The notes under the pieces: generated by a model
Databases searched by the model: none
The model's input: the letters and a program-made list of their open reading frames with translations, nothing else
Told to the model about the DNA's origin: nothing
Source of the DNA: Sphaeroforma sirkka
Lineage: Eukaryota > Opisthokonta > Ichthyosporea > Ichthyophonida
Assembly: GCA_001586965.3 (NCBI GenBank)
Contig: LUCW03001526.1
Location: forward strand, 1 to 64,000
Direction: 5' to 3'
DNA: 64,000 bases
Part shown: positions 1 to 10,932 of the stretch, piece after piece
How positions within the stretch are numbered: position 1 is the stretch's first letter
How the letters are laid out: each line of letters opens with the position of its first letter
Program-made: the position numbers and the translations under genes

Positions 1-65
1 TTGAAGAGCTTCCAAAAATAAATGACCTCTTTAAACTATTGAAAATTAAACATAAAACTAGTAGT

Positions 66-101
66 GTAAATTAAACAATATATATATATATATATATAAA
101 C
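66..101. repeat. AT dinucleotide microsatellite
   Basis: Alternating TA run in an AT-rich stretch just beyond the 3' tail of gypsy element A. Simple-sequence DNA, no coding potential. Confidence 0.85.
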
Positions 102-129
102 TAAATGAAATCCTTCTGCTGAGTAAGTT

Positions 130-275
130 CGTGCCTTGGAAACTGGTCTTTTGAACCATCCCGGCTGTGCTGGTATATTTTCACCCAAAAAAGCTAGGGT
201 ATCCGCTGGTATGTTTTCACCCCCATAAGCTAGGGGTATCCGCTGGAGTTATACTCGCCTATAAGCTCGAGTTGT
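130..275 (-). repeat. Minisatellite tail of gypsy A
   Basis: Three imperfect units of about 40 bp, each with a CCGCTGG/TGCTGG start and an AAGCT(C/A)GAG or AAGCTAGGG core. On the minus strand they read like the GAGTATAAACCAGC units after the chromodomain of element B (about 9.94-10.44 kb). The shared tail indicates a family feature of the 3' untranslated region rather than random simple sequence. Confidence 0.6.
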
Positions 276-384
276 GGAATCGTCGTTCGCCTCTACCACC
301 GTGGTGAAATCTCACGAGGAGAGACAAAACTCCGATCCGGAAGTAGATGATAGACATCTAGTATTCATCAACGTAACGTTGGAA

Positions 385-753
385 TTATTGTTGTTGTGCC
401 GCTTTCTTCTTCTGCCGAGTTTGCTCGGCTTTGTGGTATGCCGCGATGTCATTCGGATCGTCAAAAGCTTCGGCTGACTCCCAAGTTGGATCACCATCCC
501 GCCAGCGAACCAAGTATTCTGTATTCCCTGTGGAATCATTCTGTCTATGTCGAATGATGTAACGGAACGAGGAACTATCCTGCCACATATGATCTTCTAA
601 AGGCTTTTCGGTGGCTCTATGGACTAGTCGCAAAAGTTCCACTCTAACTGGTTTACCTTTGAAAGTATCTGGAAGTGAACCATCCTTGTGTGTCAGTTCA
701 TATCCTTGTCCCTGTCTGGCTTTGACAACGTATGGTCCAAACATTGGTCGCAT
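385..753 (-). pseudogene. Gypsy A integrase C-terminus and chromodomain
   Basis: Carries the integrase C-terminal GPY-type segment (LFGPYVV-like) followed by a chromodomain with the signature YLVRWRDGDPTWESAEAF and a basic, Gln-rich end. Chromodomains on Ty3 integrases bind modified histone tails and steer integration to heterochromatin; that function is known for the family and not shown here. Confidence 0.85.
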
Positions 754-1297
754 TGCTTTTATTTGTGCGACCTTCGGACCGTACCATTACCACATCCCCT
801 GGTTGAAAGGCGATAAAATCGTAAGCATGGAGGCGGTCAAACTGCCTGGATAGTGTGTCTGCGTATTTCTGCGTGACCTTGTAAAGCGTCGGCAAGATAG
901 TGTCGTGCAAACGATCCAGCCGGTGTGCCCAAGCCTCATTGGTGACCGGCTGATTCCCCGGAAGGTCATCCGTGAAGTCAGCAAACGGAACATGACGGCG
1001 ACCGAAGTAAGCACTGAATGGTGCTGTCTTGTGTCGCCGAGATATTCGGAGGTTCTGGCACAGCATAATAAGTGGTAGTCGGACATCCCATGCCGTAGGC
1101 AAAGATTCACATAGCTTGCGAACTCCTTCGTGGATGTCTCTGTGTCTTCTCTCCGCTGCTCCCAGAACCTGAGGACGATATGGTGGCGACTTTGCATGCA
1201 TCACTCCAACTTCTTGAGTTATTAATTTAACAATCTTGTTCGAAACTCTCGCCTCCCTCGTCTGATTGAATTTTCCTGGGAAAACCATGTTCCCCAA
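698..1297 (-). pseudogene. Gypsy A integrase core
   Basis: Ty3-type integrase segment. Recognisable by QVLGAAERRHRDIHEG, the family-typical stretch around the catalytic Glu of the DDE core, followed by PLIMLCQNLRISRRH and FSAYFGRRHVPFADF, which recur in element B. Part of a broken element. Confidence 0.85.
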
Positions 1298-1910
1298 ACA
1301 CCTCCATAAGTTTTAGATGTCACCACTTCTGCTGACTTTGTGGCCGTTGCTCTCAATATCGAGTACCCGTTGCTATATCCAAGACGTGCAATATATATCG
1401 ATTTCCTGCTGCTGAAACTAGTGGCATTGGAATCATGTCGACTTGAATATGATCCACGGATACTTTGCCGTTATATTAATCATCGGGTGAAATCCTTTCG
1501 TAACACCCTCTGTCCTAGACATGTGCGACAGTTTCTCCTAACTGTTTGTGCAAGTTCCAGAGCGTTAGGCCACAAATGTCCGTTCTGCTGTAGTTGAGCA
1601 ACTGTATCTTCTGCTCTATGATGCCCAATCTCATGCTGACACAAGGTGAGCTGTGCGACGGCTTATCTCTTCCTCATCTGGAGAATCCGTCATGGCTACT
1701 TCCGAGATAGCGATCGATACTAGCCGAGACGTATCTAATGGGGTGACTTTCGATACTGAGGACGGTTCTGCATATCCCAATCGTGCTGAAAACGTCGCTG
1801 GAAGGCTGTAACCATTGCGTGGGCCTACTCTGGCAATGACTGTGTGACCCCATGGTGCCTTGCCACTCGCATACTTTCCGTATTTGAGGAAGGAGTGGGC
1901 TGTCCTTGAA

Positions 1911-2270
1911 CTAATACTGGTCTCTTTGTAGAAGCGACTTGAATAACTGGAACCAAGGCTCGTGGGGCGCCCACGGTAGACACACCGTAGCTGTGGCCCT
2001 CTCTGATCGTATCTTGCGCAACATTCTATGGATTAATCTCCATGGTGGGTTCATCCATCCGTCTATATCTTTCCAACAATGTGCAAACGCTCCACCCCTG
2101 TCATCGTCGGTGTAGTAGCGTGGCAAATGATGGTCCTGATGCGAAGCAAAGACATCGACATTATTCTCACCCATAATCCGTTGCGCTTGCTCAAAGTAGT
2201 CTGGAAAAAAAGTTGCCAACATTCTCTGCATATAGTACCTCCGGGTCCTCAGTCTCAACAGTTCCCTCAT
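1911..2270 (-). pseudogene. Gypsy A methyltransferase-like domain
   Basis: Lies between RNase H and integrase. Key signatures are VDVFASHQDHHLPRYY, then GGAFAHCW and GWMNPPWRLIHRMLRKI, then LPWAPHEPWF. This order (DxFA..., AF..., NPPW..., PW) resembles the Dam-like DNA N6-adenine methyltransferase domain found in DIRS and some Ty3 elements, with NPPW at the place of the catalytic (D/N)PP(W/Y/F) motif IV. Activity is not inferable. Elements C and D carry homologous segments. Confidence 0.6.
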
Positions 2271-2275
2271 GAAGC

Positions 2276-2689
2276 CTAGACCACGCGTCTGGTAACACGT
2301 TCTTTATACCCGGGATGTGCGAGATAGTAAAATTGAAAGGCGCTATGATGTGATGCCATCGTTGTAGCATCGGATTCAGCTTTAGCTGTGTGTTCATATA
2401 CACCAAAAGCCTTGTGATCAGTCAACACTGAAAAGCGTTGACCTTCGAGATGATCCCGGAAGTGTGTGAGACCATATACCAAGGCCAATAATTCCTTCAT
2501 GGGTGTTGCGTAATTGCGCTGTGCTGCGTTGAGGGTCTTGCTGAAGAACATTAGGTATTGCTTCTTCCCTTCTATGGTCTGGAACAATGCACCTCCAATA
2601 CCGTAGTCGCTTGCATCCGTTTCGAGTTGTAAAGGTACTTCGTCGTCGGGAAATTTCAACACTACTGCCTCAACTATGGTTTGCTTCAT
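2276..2689 (-). pseudogene. Gypsy A RNase H domain
   Basis: Ty3 RNase H with LETDASDYGIGGALFQ (first catalytic Asp), KTLNAAQRNYATPMKELLA (Glu-bearing helix) and VLTDHKAF (third acidic residue). Follows the reverse transcriptase directly, as in all Ty3/gypsy pol genes. Confidence 0.9.
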
Positions 2690-2754
2690 GGCATCCCAAG
2701 CTTGCTGGTGTCTCTGTTCCCACCTGTCTCCAATGATTTCCTTAGGCTTCAGTC

Positions 2755-3409
2755 TTACAAATTCCAGGTGGGGGCAACTACCTCTGCAAAGTTTGGTAGG
2801 TGCTCGTGAAGAAAGTTGGCTAATCCCAAGGCCGATGCAATGTCTTTGTACTTCTTCGGGGTTGGCCAGTCAATGAGCTTGGCCTGCTTTTCATGGCAAA
2901 TATCAATTCCGGCCTTCGATACTCGCTTCCCTAGGATCATGACTTCTTTGACTGCAAAATGACATTTTGAAGGGTTTAGCTTGAAACTGTGGTACGTCAG
3001 CCGCCGAATGACCTCTTTCACTACTCGTACGTGTTCCTCGTAGTCATCTGTTGCTATTACGATGTCGTCCAGGTAGTGGTGTGCCGGAAGTCCTTGCAAT
3101 ATCACACTCAGTGTACGCTGAAACTGCTGCGTCGGTGTGTGTAGTCCAAATGGCGCTGATGTAAAGGAATACTGGCTTTTGCCATGTGTGAAACTGAATA
3201 GATACTGAGAAATCAGGGTGAATTGGGAGTCGATGGTACGCTGCGGTTAGATCCAATGTCGTGTAATATCTCTTCCCTTTGATGTTACCAATGATGTCGT
3301 TGATACGGGGAATAATGAACTGATCCGCCGGTATTAATGCATTCACCGCTCTGAGGTCCAAACACACTCGCACTTTCTTTAGTTCTCCAGATTGAGTATA
3401 CTCTGGCAC
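2755..3409 (-). pseudogene. Gypsy A reverse transcriptase
   Basis: Two overlapping stretches show the Ty3 reverse transcriptase fingers and palm. Motifs visible are VRVCLDLRAVNALI, TTLDLTAAYHRLPI (first catalytic Asp) and HHYLDDIVIATDDY with the YLDD catalytic box, followed by the FKLNPSKCHF thumb-proximal stretch. Confidence 0.9.
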
Positions 3410-4163
3410 GGCGAGCAGTAAGGTAAGTTGACGGAAGTGGCTGTATCCTTTGAACTATGACCAAATCTTGAATCCACTTCTGCACCTGTCTATCTACCCA
3501 TGGTATCCATTTGTCTGCTACAAAGTTCCTTACTGCCTTCCGCATCCTTGCAGCTTGATCTGGTGTCACTGGCAATCTAACTTCGCCTCCTTCCAGTCTG
3601 CACCTGTCCTTTTCTCGAATACCGTCATTGTCCCTCAGTTCCTTGTCTAGTTCCAGGCGAACACCGGTTTCCTCGGTCAAATCTGGTGGTCGTCTCAACG
3701 GTATTGGTTCCAATAGTTTGTCTAGCTCCGTTGGATCTATGGGTGAGAATGGCGATTGAAGGCCTCCCACGTATAGCCCTAAGCCAGGCATAAGATCCTG
3801 GCCTACGATCGCGTCGATAGCCGGTGGTAGATTCATTAGCTCGAAGACTGTTCTGTGAGCTCTAGACCATATCGTACTGGAGTTTGTACGGTTGAGCCTA
3901 TTCGCGTGTGTACGAAGACTACGATCAGCTAGGTATATATAGGATCCCTCCGGAGCCGACTTAATTTGCAATCCCCAATCGTGTGCGGATGTCGAATCAA
4001 TGCAACTTCTGTTTGCCCCAGAATCCACTAACGCCCTGCATGTCTTACCGTTAATCAGGATGGATATGAATACTCGATTGTCCATTGAAAGTAATGGATC
4101 TTTGATCGATAGTATCACAGGTGTGCTAGACGGGAAAACTAAAGTTGCATCTACATCCGACAC
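3285..4163 (-). pseudogene. Gypsy A aspartic protease and start of RT
   Basis: The first third carries a retropepsin-like active site, CRALVDSGANRSCIDS, preceded by a hydrophobic strand. The rest leads into the reverse transcriptase. Position between gag and RT is the expected Ty3 order. Confidence 0.8.
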
Positions 4164-4547
4164 CCTTACGTCCTATTCCTGATCGCTGCCTATGGTTTCC
4201 CACGTTGCATCCTCTTCTAACTCACCCTGTTCGATTTCGTCTGGGTGTGCCAGTATGGAAGCAATGTGTGTGTCTGTAGGCGTGGTCTCCTCCTGCTCCG
4301 TTTGCTGGTCGTCCGAGTCTGTTAGAGCCGTAATGGTGTTGACCGCGGGCAAACTCTTATCGAAGGATACGCCTTGCTTAAATCCTCGGCCCGAGTTGGA
4401 TGTGAATCCAACCCTTTTGTTCGACTGGTAGTGCTTGCAGGATGATATATGCCTGAAACTGGGTGGGGCACCGCGCTCTGCACGCGTAACACGTGGTGGT
4501 CGTAGACGTGCTTGTGCGTTGTGTGCTGCCTCCTCCTGTATTCGTAT

Positions 4548-5733
4548 TCAAATTACGATCTCGTTGTTGGGCTGGAAACTGTCCACGCCTATCCCCACAT
4601 TCATCTGTGTCCGTACCCGTTGTCTGAGGATGGCATCGGTTTCTTGTATGTCTGGATTTAAAATGCGGAGAAGGTCTTCAGTCTCCAGGTGGTCCCAACC
4701 TATGTGGTGTTGTAGCGTGCGTTCATACGTCATATTACCTGTCAGGTCCTCGAGGGCCTGTATGAGGCAGTGATTAAGCAACCGCTTAGGAAAGTCCTTG
4801 CCCTTATCTGCTCGCTCCCAGGCTCTCTTGTGAACTTCCACAATCTTGTTCAAATGTTCCCTGGCTGACTCTACACCCTTGGTGCGGGGGATTACCCTTC
4901 GCCAACTTCTTAAAGGTAGGGTCTACGGTGGCCTTGCTCTCATGTTGACAGATTTGGTCTATGACCTGTTCCGCCGGATATACCCTCAGCTCATTATGGT
5001 TGTCACGGAGATAGTCAATTGTGGCCTTTGCTGCCTTAAAATGTATGAGAGTACCTTATAGAACCAACGTACCATCCACGACTCATCTAGTCCTGAGACA
5101 TGGGCGTTCTTCAGTGCCTCTTCTAGCGCCCCTCGTGTGTCTCTATCGGCTGTGCTGCTTAATTGATAACGGTCTAAAAGGCCAATCGGGCCATGTCCGT
5201 GGCTCCGGAGCTCTGTTCTTCCTGATAGCTTCCAATTGAGTATTCAACGCTCCTTTCAGTGTATCGATCGTGGACGTTAGTAATGTACATCTTGGGACAT
5301 CGTAGTTTCCCTGTGCTCGACAAAGTTCATCCACAAAGAAAGATATCTTCCCTTCGAGGCGTTGACACATGGCTCGGCGATGCTCGTTCCACTGCGCTGG
5401 TGTCATGATCGGCTCTCGCCTGTTCGTCTTTGTGCGGTCGTTTTTTCTGCTGCCATGAACATTACCGTCGTCGACGTCACTAGACTTGCGCTTACCGTCG
5501 TCGACGTCACTATACTTGCGCTTACCGTCGTCGGCGTAACTAGCCTTGCGCATATCCTGTATCGATCGCGCGAAGTCTCGGTGCTGTCGGCTGAGTTCCC
5601 ATCGTCTACGTAGTTGTTCTCGTTCGGCTTCCCTACGATAATCCCCATGTGGGTCGCTCAAATATTGCTCTAGCTGTCGGCCCCTGATTTCGTCAGAGTT
5701 TTGCTGACGAGTGCCCGTGGCCCACCCTGACAT
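4548..5733 (-). pseudogene. Gypsy A gag region
   Basis: Two long stretches (5143-5733 and 4548-4853) upstream of the protease are charged, Arg/Asp-rich and end before the protease, so they are taken as gag by position. The first contains a three-copy 11-residue repeat around DDGKRKYSDV (about 5455-5560). No clear CCHC zinc knuckle was found. No homology beyond position is visible, so confidence is moderate. Confidence 0.55.
5455..5560 (-). repeat. 33-bp coding repeat in gag of gypsy A
   Basis: Three near-identical 33-bp units (GTCGTCGACGTCACTA-type core) that each encode 11 residues of the type DDGKRKxSDV. The in-frame period suggests slippage inside a disordered acidic/basic gag linker. Confidence 0.8.
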
Positions 5734-7043
5734 ATTTCTATGCCGTTGGACTTGTCGCTCTTCATCCCCGTTGCCTGCGAGGGAATCCTGACTTGCACTG
5801 GTAAAACTCCCCGATCGAGTTCGCTTTCGAGTGAAATCTCGTCTTCAGGTGCTCGGTGAAAAGGCTGCCATGAATGCGGTCTATCACCCGCTGAATGAAT
5901 GCCCGAAGTACCTCGGACATTGGCTACCCCTGTGTCGCTCAGCTGCTGGTTCAGCAGACTTTGAACGACTAGTATGCCTAATCACAAATTGCACCCCACT
6001 GTCTTCTGGATCTGCTCTCCCTCTTGCCGATAAGCGAGACCCGTGCGCCAACTGATGTCGCCTGCTTGCTGCCTGGCGCACGTCTTGGTCTGTCTGTTCA
6101 TATCGCGGTTGTTCATCTCTTCGACGCGATGCTACTGTCTGGCGCGAAGAAGCTGTGCCTCCTTGGTGGGTCTGCTCGAAATCTGACAAAGATCTCTGGG
6201 TTGCTTTGCCGTCGCGACGAGTGCGTCGAGGGCTACGGGGTGCTGGACGCATAGGCATCTTGATGTTAAGACTTCGATGTATGGCTTTGTGTTGTTGATG
6301 AATAGTTGGTCCAGATTGAAGGAGTGTCGGCTATTATATAATAGTTGACTTCAGCCATTTGTGTTACACACTTTCTTCCGCCGTTCTCCTCTCGTGATAC
6401 CAAAATAGCTAATTATCATTGAATCATGTTGATGTCTACAAGGTCTGCTTGCGGGTCCCCGAAAACTCGTTGCGCTCGAATACACCTTGCTCCTTAATGA
6501 TTGCTAATCATTTTGTTTGGGTTTTGATTTTGTAGATGAGTACTCGTTTTGCTCTCCTTTGCTCTGCCTATAGGAGTAATTAAGAGTTGCTGATAGACTC
6601 GAAGCGTGTTCAATGATCAACCGCCTGTCGTGTTCTAGCGTTCTGAATGCTCCTTTAATCCAACCTTCGGACCACTGTACTCCAACATCAATCAAATCCG
6701 AGGCCTGCAGCCAGGAAGTTCAGGTCAAGGTTCCCAAGAATAACCTTGAAGCCCAAGGTAGTTACATCGGTTATGAAGTTGGAAAAACAAAAAACAAATT
6801 CCCTATTCAAACCAACTTGAGTGTACTTGCACGATGCCTGATAAGTGCTGTCTACTCTTGCATGTACTATTTCTTCTGTTCCTTGCAAGAGTCCGCTGCA
6901 TCTTGACGATTCGCCTTATACGTCGGTGATACGTTCTCGTTCTCCTTAGTTTTCACCAACAATCATACAACCGTACCATGCTATGTTGGTCCTACGGCTG
7001 ATTCACTTACGTTGACTTCTCTCTCTCTAGAATGGAAATTTAA

Positions 7044-7044
<1 letters not shown>

Positions 7045-7077
<33 letters not shown>
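7045..7077. repeat. AT dinucleotide microsatellite
   Basis: Uninterrupted TA run directly upstream of the SINE-like tRNA-related stretch. Confidence 0.9.
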
Positions 7078-7081
<4 letters not shown>

Positions 7082-7145
7082 CTTGTAACATCGGTAAATA
7101 TGTCTTCTAGTTGTGTGTTGGTCGTGGGTTCGATACCTCCCGTGA
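7078..7145 (+). repeat. Possible tRNA-derived SINE head
   Basis: Contains GGTTCGATACC, a full match to the pol III box B consensus GGTTCGANNCC, flanked by CGTGG and CCTCCCGTG that could form a T-arm. A weak A-box-like stretch lies about 35 bp upstream (TAACATCGGTAAA). No intact cloverleaf is visible, so this reads as a degenerate tRNA-derived repeat rather than a tRNA gene. Confidence 0.3.
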
Positions 7146-7890
7146 TATATATTTTTTCCTATGCTTTCGTGACCATCGAAGTTCGCGCATGCAACGATGG
7201 CGAACATTCGACTCCGAGATATTTTCGAAAAATCGATCTTCTAACCATGCCAGTCTTTTTCGTCAGCCAATTGATTACCAAAACTTGCTCCGTAGTTGAT
7301 ATTTGTTGAAAATACGAGTTGAAATCGCATTTTTTCTGTCTCAGTTTCTCCCAAACTGTGCCTAGCTCCTCTTCTGTATTGCTACCTGTCTCACGCGCTT
7401 AATTCACACGTTTTCATTCTACGTCGCCTGACACTGTCGATTCTACATTGCTACCTGCTTTTCTTGATCACCTCTATCTGCCCTTTGTCGTCGCTGTACT
7501 CGCCCACACCTATGAAAAATCTGCCATATCGACCTTCTCTACGCCAAATTACGTTCTTCTATGCCCCTAACTGCGACACTGCATCATGTTCGTGTTGTGT
7601 GGATTGACTAGGCCAGTCAAAACATTGCTCAAACGTCCTATGACTGCTAATTAGTCAGAGGGAGGCCTTGATTGTCAACGACGGCCTGAAAAGTCGCATT
7701 GGAATTGAAATATCTGGATTTTCGGTCCGAAGATGGATTAAAAAAAATCAAAAGAAGAATGAATGGTTGTTGGGAAATGGTCGGATGACTAATTAATCTA
7801 TAAAAATTTAGAAAAAAAAATGCTAAAAAAATTGCATGTATTACTAATCACTCCAATTTGCTCTAGATTTATAATAATAATAAAATCTGC

Positions 7891-7892
<2 letters not shown>

Positions 7893-7933
<41 letters not shown>
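7893..7933. repeat. AT dinucleotide microsatellite
   Basis: Long TA run. Confidence 0.9.
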
Positions 7934-7937
<4 letters not shown>

Positions 7938-7995
7938 ATCACGCAAACGTATCAAACCGAGCAAAACGGAAGGTGGGGATTTCTTTTCACTTATC

Positions 7996-8150
7996 TGTGC
8001 TCGGAAGACTTTGCTCCTGTCGTAGTTTTGCAAGCTCCTTTCGGCTATCCGGTTCTGAGGAGATCAACCCCTCTGTGCTCGGAAGACTTTGCTCCTGTCG
8101 TACTTTGCAAGCTCCTTTCAGCCACCCGGTTCTGAGGGAGATCAACTCCT
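7996..8150. repeat. Two-copy tandem duplication, about 77-bp unit
   Basis: The block from GTGCTCGGAAGACTTTGCTC to the CCGGTTCTGAGG(G)AGATCAAC end occurs twice head to tail with a few differences. Function unknown; ORFs through it are repetitive. Confidence 0.85.
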
Positions 8151-8241
8151 GTAATTCGTCAATAAAATGAACTTCTCCGTCCACTATTATCCTCGAGATA
8201 AAATTGAATAATACACCTAAAGTAACTAGTCTAGTAAAAAA

Positions 8242-8421
8242 TGTAGTAAACATATCAAAATACGATACTAAAACCTACTGAGTCTCCCTGAGGCTCAGTG
8301 CGGTGTATTTATTCTTATATTTGATTGTCTACATGGTCTACAAATAATTCACCTCGTGTGAATTAACTGTAAACTAATATTAACTCCACACTGATAGTGG
8401 TTTAAGGGGACTTTTACCACA
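8242..8421. repeat. 180-bp TG..CA repeat, copy 1
   Basis: A 180-bp unit beginning TGTAGTAAAC and ending TTTTACCACA. The second copy lies at 31787-31966. It contains an ACTGAG/CTCAGT hairpin and an AATTCAC/GTGAATT hairpin. No target duplication is recognisable around this copy, which abuts gypsy B. Could be a short solo LTR, a TRIM or a MITE. Confidence 0.75.
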
Positions 8422-8518
8422 GTGGTAGCACGTGTGGGACCCCCCAATGGATTCAAATTGAAGCCCACTGTTTTCACAGCGTCTTGGGTATGCAGAACCA
8501 AAGCACACAAAGCATGTC

Positions 8519-9145
8519 ATGCGCTTCGATACGGCTCGAGAGATCTCAGTGGCAATATCGGCAGCAGAGGGTCAACCAGCGTTAGAACGGGCGACTCCGG
8601 CAGAACAACAGCGCCGTACGCAACTCACGCAAGCGCAACACGAACAAGGACATCATAGGGCAGCTGACACAGTACAACAACTTCGTCAGAACGGTCATGT
8701 TTGGCCAGGGGCACTTGAGTTAGCCACAGAGGTTAAGCGGCAATGTGGCACATGTTTGGGACAGGACACACTTCGTAAAGGTTTCCACCCGATGATTAGC
8801 ATCGATGCACGCTACCCGTGGGACCATATTCAAGTAGACTACTTTCCGATGCCACTGGAGTCCAGACGCAAGAACAATTATATTCTTCACGTCTTGGACA
8901 TCGCCACAAGCTATTCTATTCATCGAGCCACACCGGACAAGACAAAGGAAACCACGACACAGACACCCATAGAGACTTTTGGCGAACATGGCTTCCCCCG
9001 CAAAATCCAAACAGACATGGGGAATGAGTTCACCAACAAGATAGTGGAGCTTCTGGTGCAAGAAGTGGGGATGCTACATAAAGTGTCTCCATCATATCAA
9101 CCTCAAGTACTGGGCGCGGCGGAACGACGTCATAAGGGAGAATAG
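8519..9145 (+). pseudogene. Gypsy B integrase (zinc-binding and DDE core)
   Basis: An HHCC zinc-binding module is visible (HEQGHH ... CGTC) followed by the catalytic core: HIQVDYF with the first Asp, QTDMGNEFTNK with the second Asp, and VLGAAERRHK with the Glu. Spacing and wording are typical of Ty3 integrases. Confidence 0.88.
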
Positions 9146-9209
9146 ACGTTCTATTCGACAATGCTGTGAGGCAGTTCCCCTTCGATGGGACGAACGCCTT
9201 CCGTTTACG

Positions 9210-9893
9210 ATGCTATACCAGAACCTTCGGATATCCCGCCGCCATAAGAGTGCACCGTTTAGCGTGTACTTTGGCCGCCGCCATGTTCCGTTCGCCGATT
9301 TCACGGACGAGGTACCGGATTCTCAGCCGATGACAAATGACACCTGGGCACAACGATTAGACCAGTTACAGGACACTATATTGCCGACCCTCCACCACAT
9401 TACCAAGAAGTATACAGGCAAGCTTACGACGACATTTGACCGCCTGCATGCTCACAACTTGGTACATTTCGACGAAGGAGATGTGGTCATGGTACGATCA
9501 GAAGGCCGAACAACGAAGGCTATGCGGCCATTGTTTGGACCATATGTAGTCAAAGCTAGACACGGTCAACGCTGTGAGTTAGCGAACAAAGATGGTTCCG
9601 TTCCACCAGAATTCAAGGACAAACCGGTACGGGTGTAACTCCTCCGTTTAGTGCATAGACGCACAGACCCACCAGTTAACGAAGACTTATGGACCGAAGG
9701 AGGGGTTGAGTTTCGCCATAATATCACACACCGTGCGAATGATGAGACGGGGAAGTTGGAATACCTGGTGAGATGGCGAGAAGGCGAACCAACGTGGGAA
9801 ACAGCAGAAGCTTTTGATGATGCCAACGATATCGCGGCTTACCACAAAGCTTCGCAGACACGGACACGTAAGCGCCAACGTGCACAGTTCTAA
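9210..9893 (+). pseudogene. Gypsy B integrase C-terminus and chromodomain
   Basis: GPY-type stretch (PLFGPYVVKARHG) and then a chromodomain with YLVRWREGEPTWETAEAF and a basic tail TRTRKRQRAQF. The chromodomain lies at about 9651-9893. Confidence 0.85.
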
Positions 9894-10206
9894 TACTTTA
9901 TCTTCAATATAGCTTTGTTCTCGGATATCGAGCTCAAGCTCTGGAGCATAAACCAGCAACTATAGCTCCCGAGTATAAACCAGCAACTCTAGCTCCCGAG
10001 TATAAACCAGTCACTCGAGCTCTTGAGTATTAAAACAGCGACTCTAGCAGAAGCTTTTGATGATGCCAACGATATCGCGGCCTACCACAAAGCTTCGCAG
10101 ACACGGACACGTGAGCGCCAACGTGCACAGTTCTAATACTTTATCTTCAATATGGCTTTGTTCTCGGATATCGAGCTCAAGCTCTGGAGCATAATCCAGC
10201 AACTCT
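9806..10206 (+). repeat. 241-bp period duplication of the chromodomain end and tail
   Basis: The 160-bp stretch beginning GCAGAAGCTTTTGATGATGC and running through the chromodomain C-terminus into the tail recurs at 10047-10206, offset by 241 bp, with very few differences. A recent tandem duplication. Confidence 0.85.
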
Positions 10207-10440
10207 AGCTCCCGAGTATAAACCAGCCACTCGAGCTCTTGAGTATAAAAACAACAACTCTAGCTCCCGAGTATAAACCAGCAACCCTATCTCCTGAGTA
10301 TAAACCAGCAACTCTAGCTCCCGAGTATAAACCAGCAACTCTAGCTCCCGAGTATAAACCAGCCACTGAGCTCTTGAGTATAAAACCAGCGACTCTAGCT
10401 CCCGAGTATAAACCAGCCACTCGAGTTCGCGAGAATTAAC
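9940..10440 (+). repeat. GAGTATAAACCAGC minisatellite tail
   Basis: About 15 contiguous units of roughly 22-24 bp with core GCTCCCGAGTATAAACCAGC, with variants GCTCTTGAG and GTTCGCGAG. The units are head to tail with no unique spacers. Located after the chromodomain stop and before the LTR, so it occupies the 3' untranslated region. Confidence 0.9.
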
Positions 10441-10730
10441 GGTTAGCACTCGAGCTCGCGAGGGTAAATCGTCAGCGGCTCAAGCTCGCGAGGTTAAATG
10501 AGCCACTGTAGCTTCGGAGTATAAACAGCGAAATCAATCAAACAACTCCTTGGGCTTTGTTTTGAAACAGCGGGTTAATGGTTTGCACGGTTTCTGCCAC
10601 TGGCAGTTTTTTCTCCGACACAAGTACAGTCATATATTGTACTTGCCAAACTCCTATATGCTGACACAGATGAACAGTAGCTTCAAGAATTCAAACACGA
10701 CTGGTCGCTCGAGACGTATACATCGGGTCC

Positions 10731-10862
10731 TCTAGCTCTCTGAGGTAAAATGCCAGCACAATGCTCTCGCTCTCTGAGGATAAATGCCAGTACAATGCTC
10801 TAGCTCTCGAGCATAAAGGCCAGCACAATGCTCTAGCTCTCGAGGATAATGCCAGCACATAA
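10731..10862 (+). repeat. Second minisatellite, about 33-bp units
   Basis: Four units of CTCTAGCTCTCGAGGATAA followed by TGCCAGCACAATG, a diverged sibling of the GAGTATAAACCAGC array. Intermediate degenerate units (10440-10530) link the two. Confidence 0.8.
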
Positions 10863-10932
10863 GGTACTATGTTATTTTTATCATCTCTGAAACTGGCACA
10901 CTGCTTTGTTCAGTGCTTCAGTTTGGGGGGAT

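Larger units (their letters stand above)
120..6420 (-). mobile_element. Ty3/gypsy chromovirus A (broken)
   Basis: Minus-strand Ty3/gypsy element. Reading from high to low coordinates the parts are gag, aspartic protease, reverse transcriptase, RNase H, a methyltransferase-like domain, integrase and a C-terminal chromodomain, which is the chromovirus order plus one extra domain. A TGG-starting stretch near 6388-6405 on the minus strand (TGGTATCACGAGGAG) looks like a tRNA primer-binding site. After the chromodomain comes a short tandem-repeat tail (about 130-275) related to the tail of element B. No LTR pair could be delimited. It is a fossil with several breaks, roughly five to ten. It belongs to the same family as element B (near-identical integrase C-terminal and chromodomain wording). 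Confidence 0.9.
6421..7990. other. Gene-poor AT-rich interval with microsatellites
   Basis: No convincing gene. Holds two long AT microsatellites (7045-7077 and about 7893-7933), short spurious ORFs and a tRNA-like T-arm sequence near 7119-7140. I see no conserved coding signature on either strand. Confidence 0.6.

Noticed and set aside
7119-7140. Functional tRNA gene
   Set aside because: Only the T-arm/box B is convincing; no acceptor stem or anticodon arm can be paired.
9940-10440. Regularly repeated units suggesting a CRISPR array
   Set aside because: Units are contiguous and vary gradually with no unique spacers, there are no cas genes, and the DNA is eukaryotic; it is a minisatellite.
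10177-10449. Repetitive ORFs on both strands
   Set aside because: They are translations of the 22-24 bp minisatellite in several frames and have no independent support.
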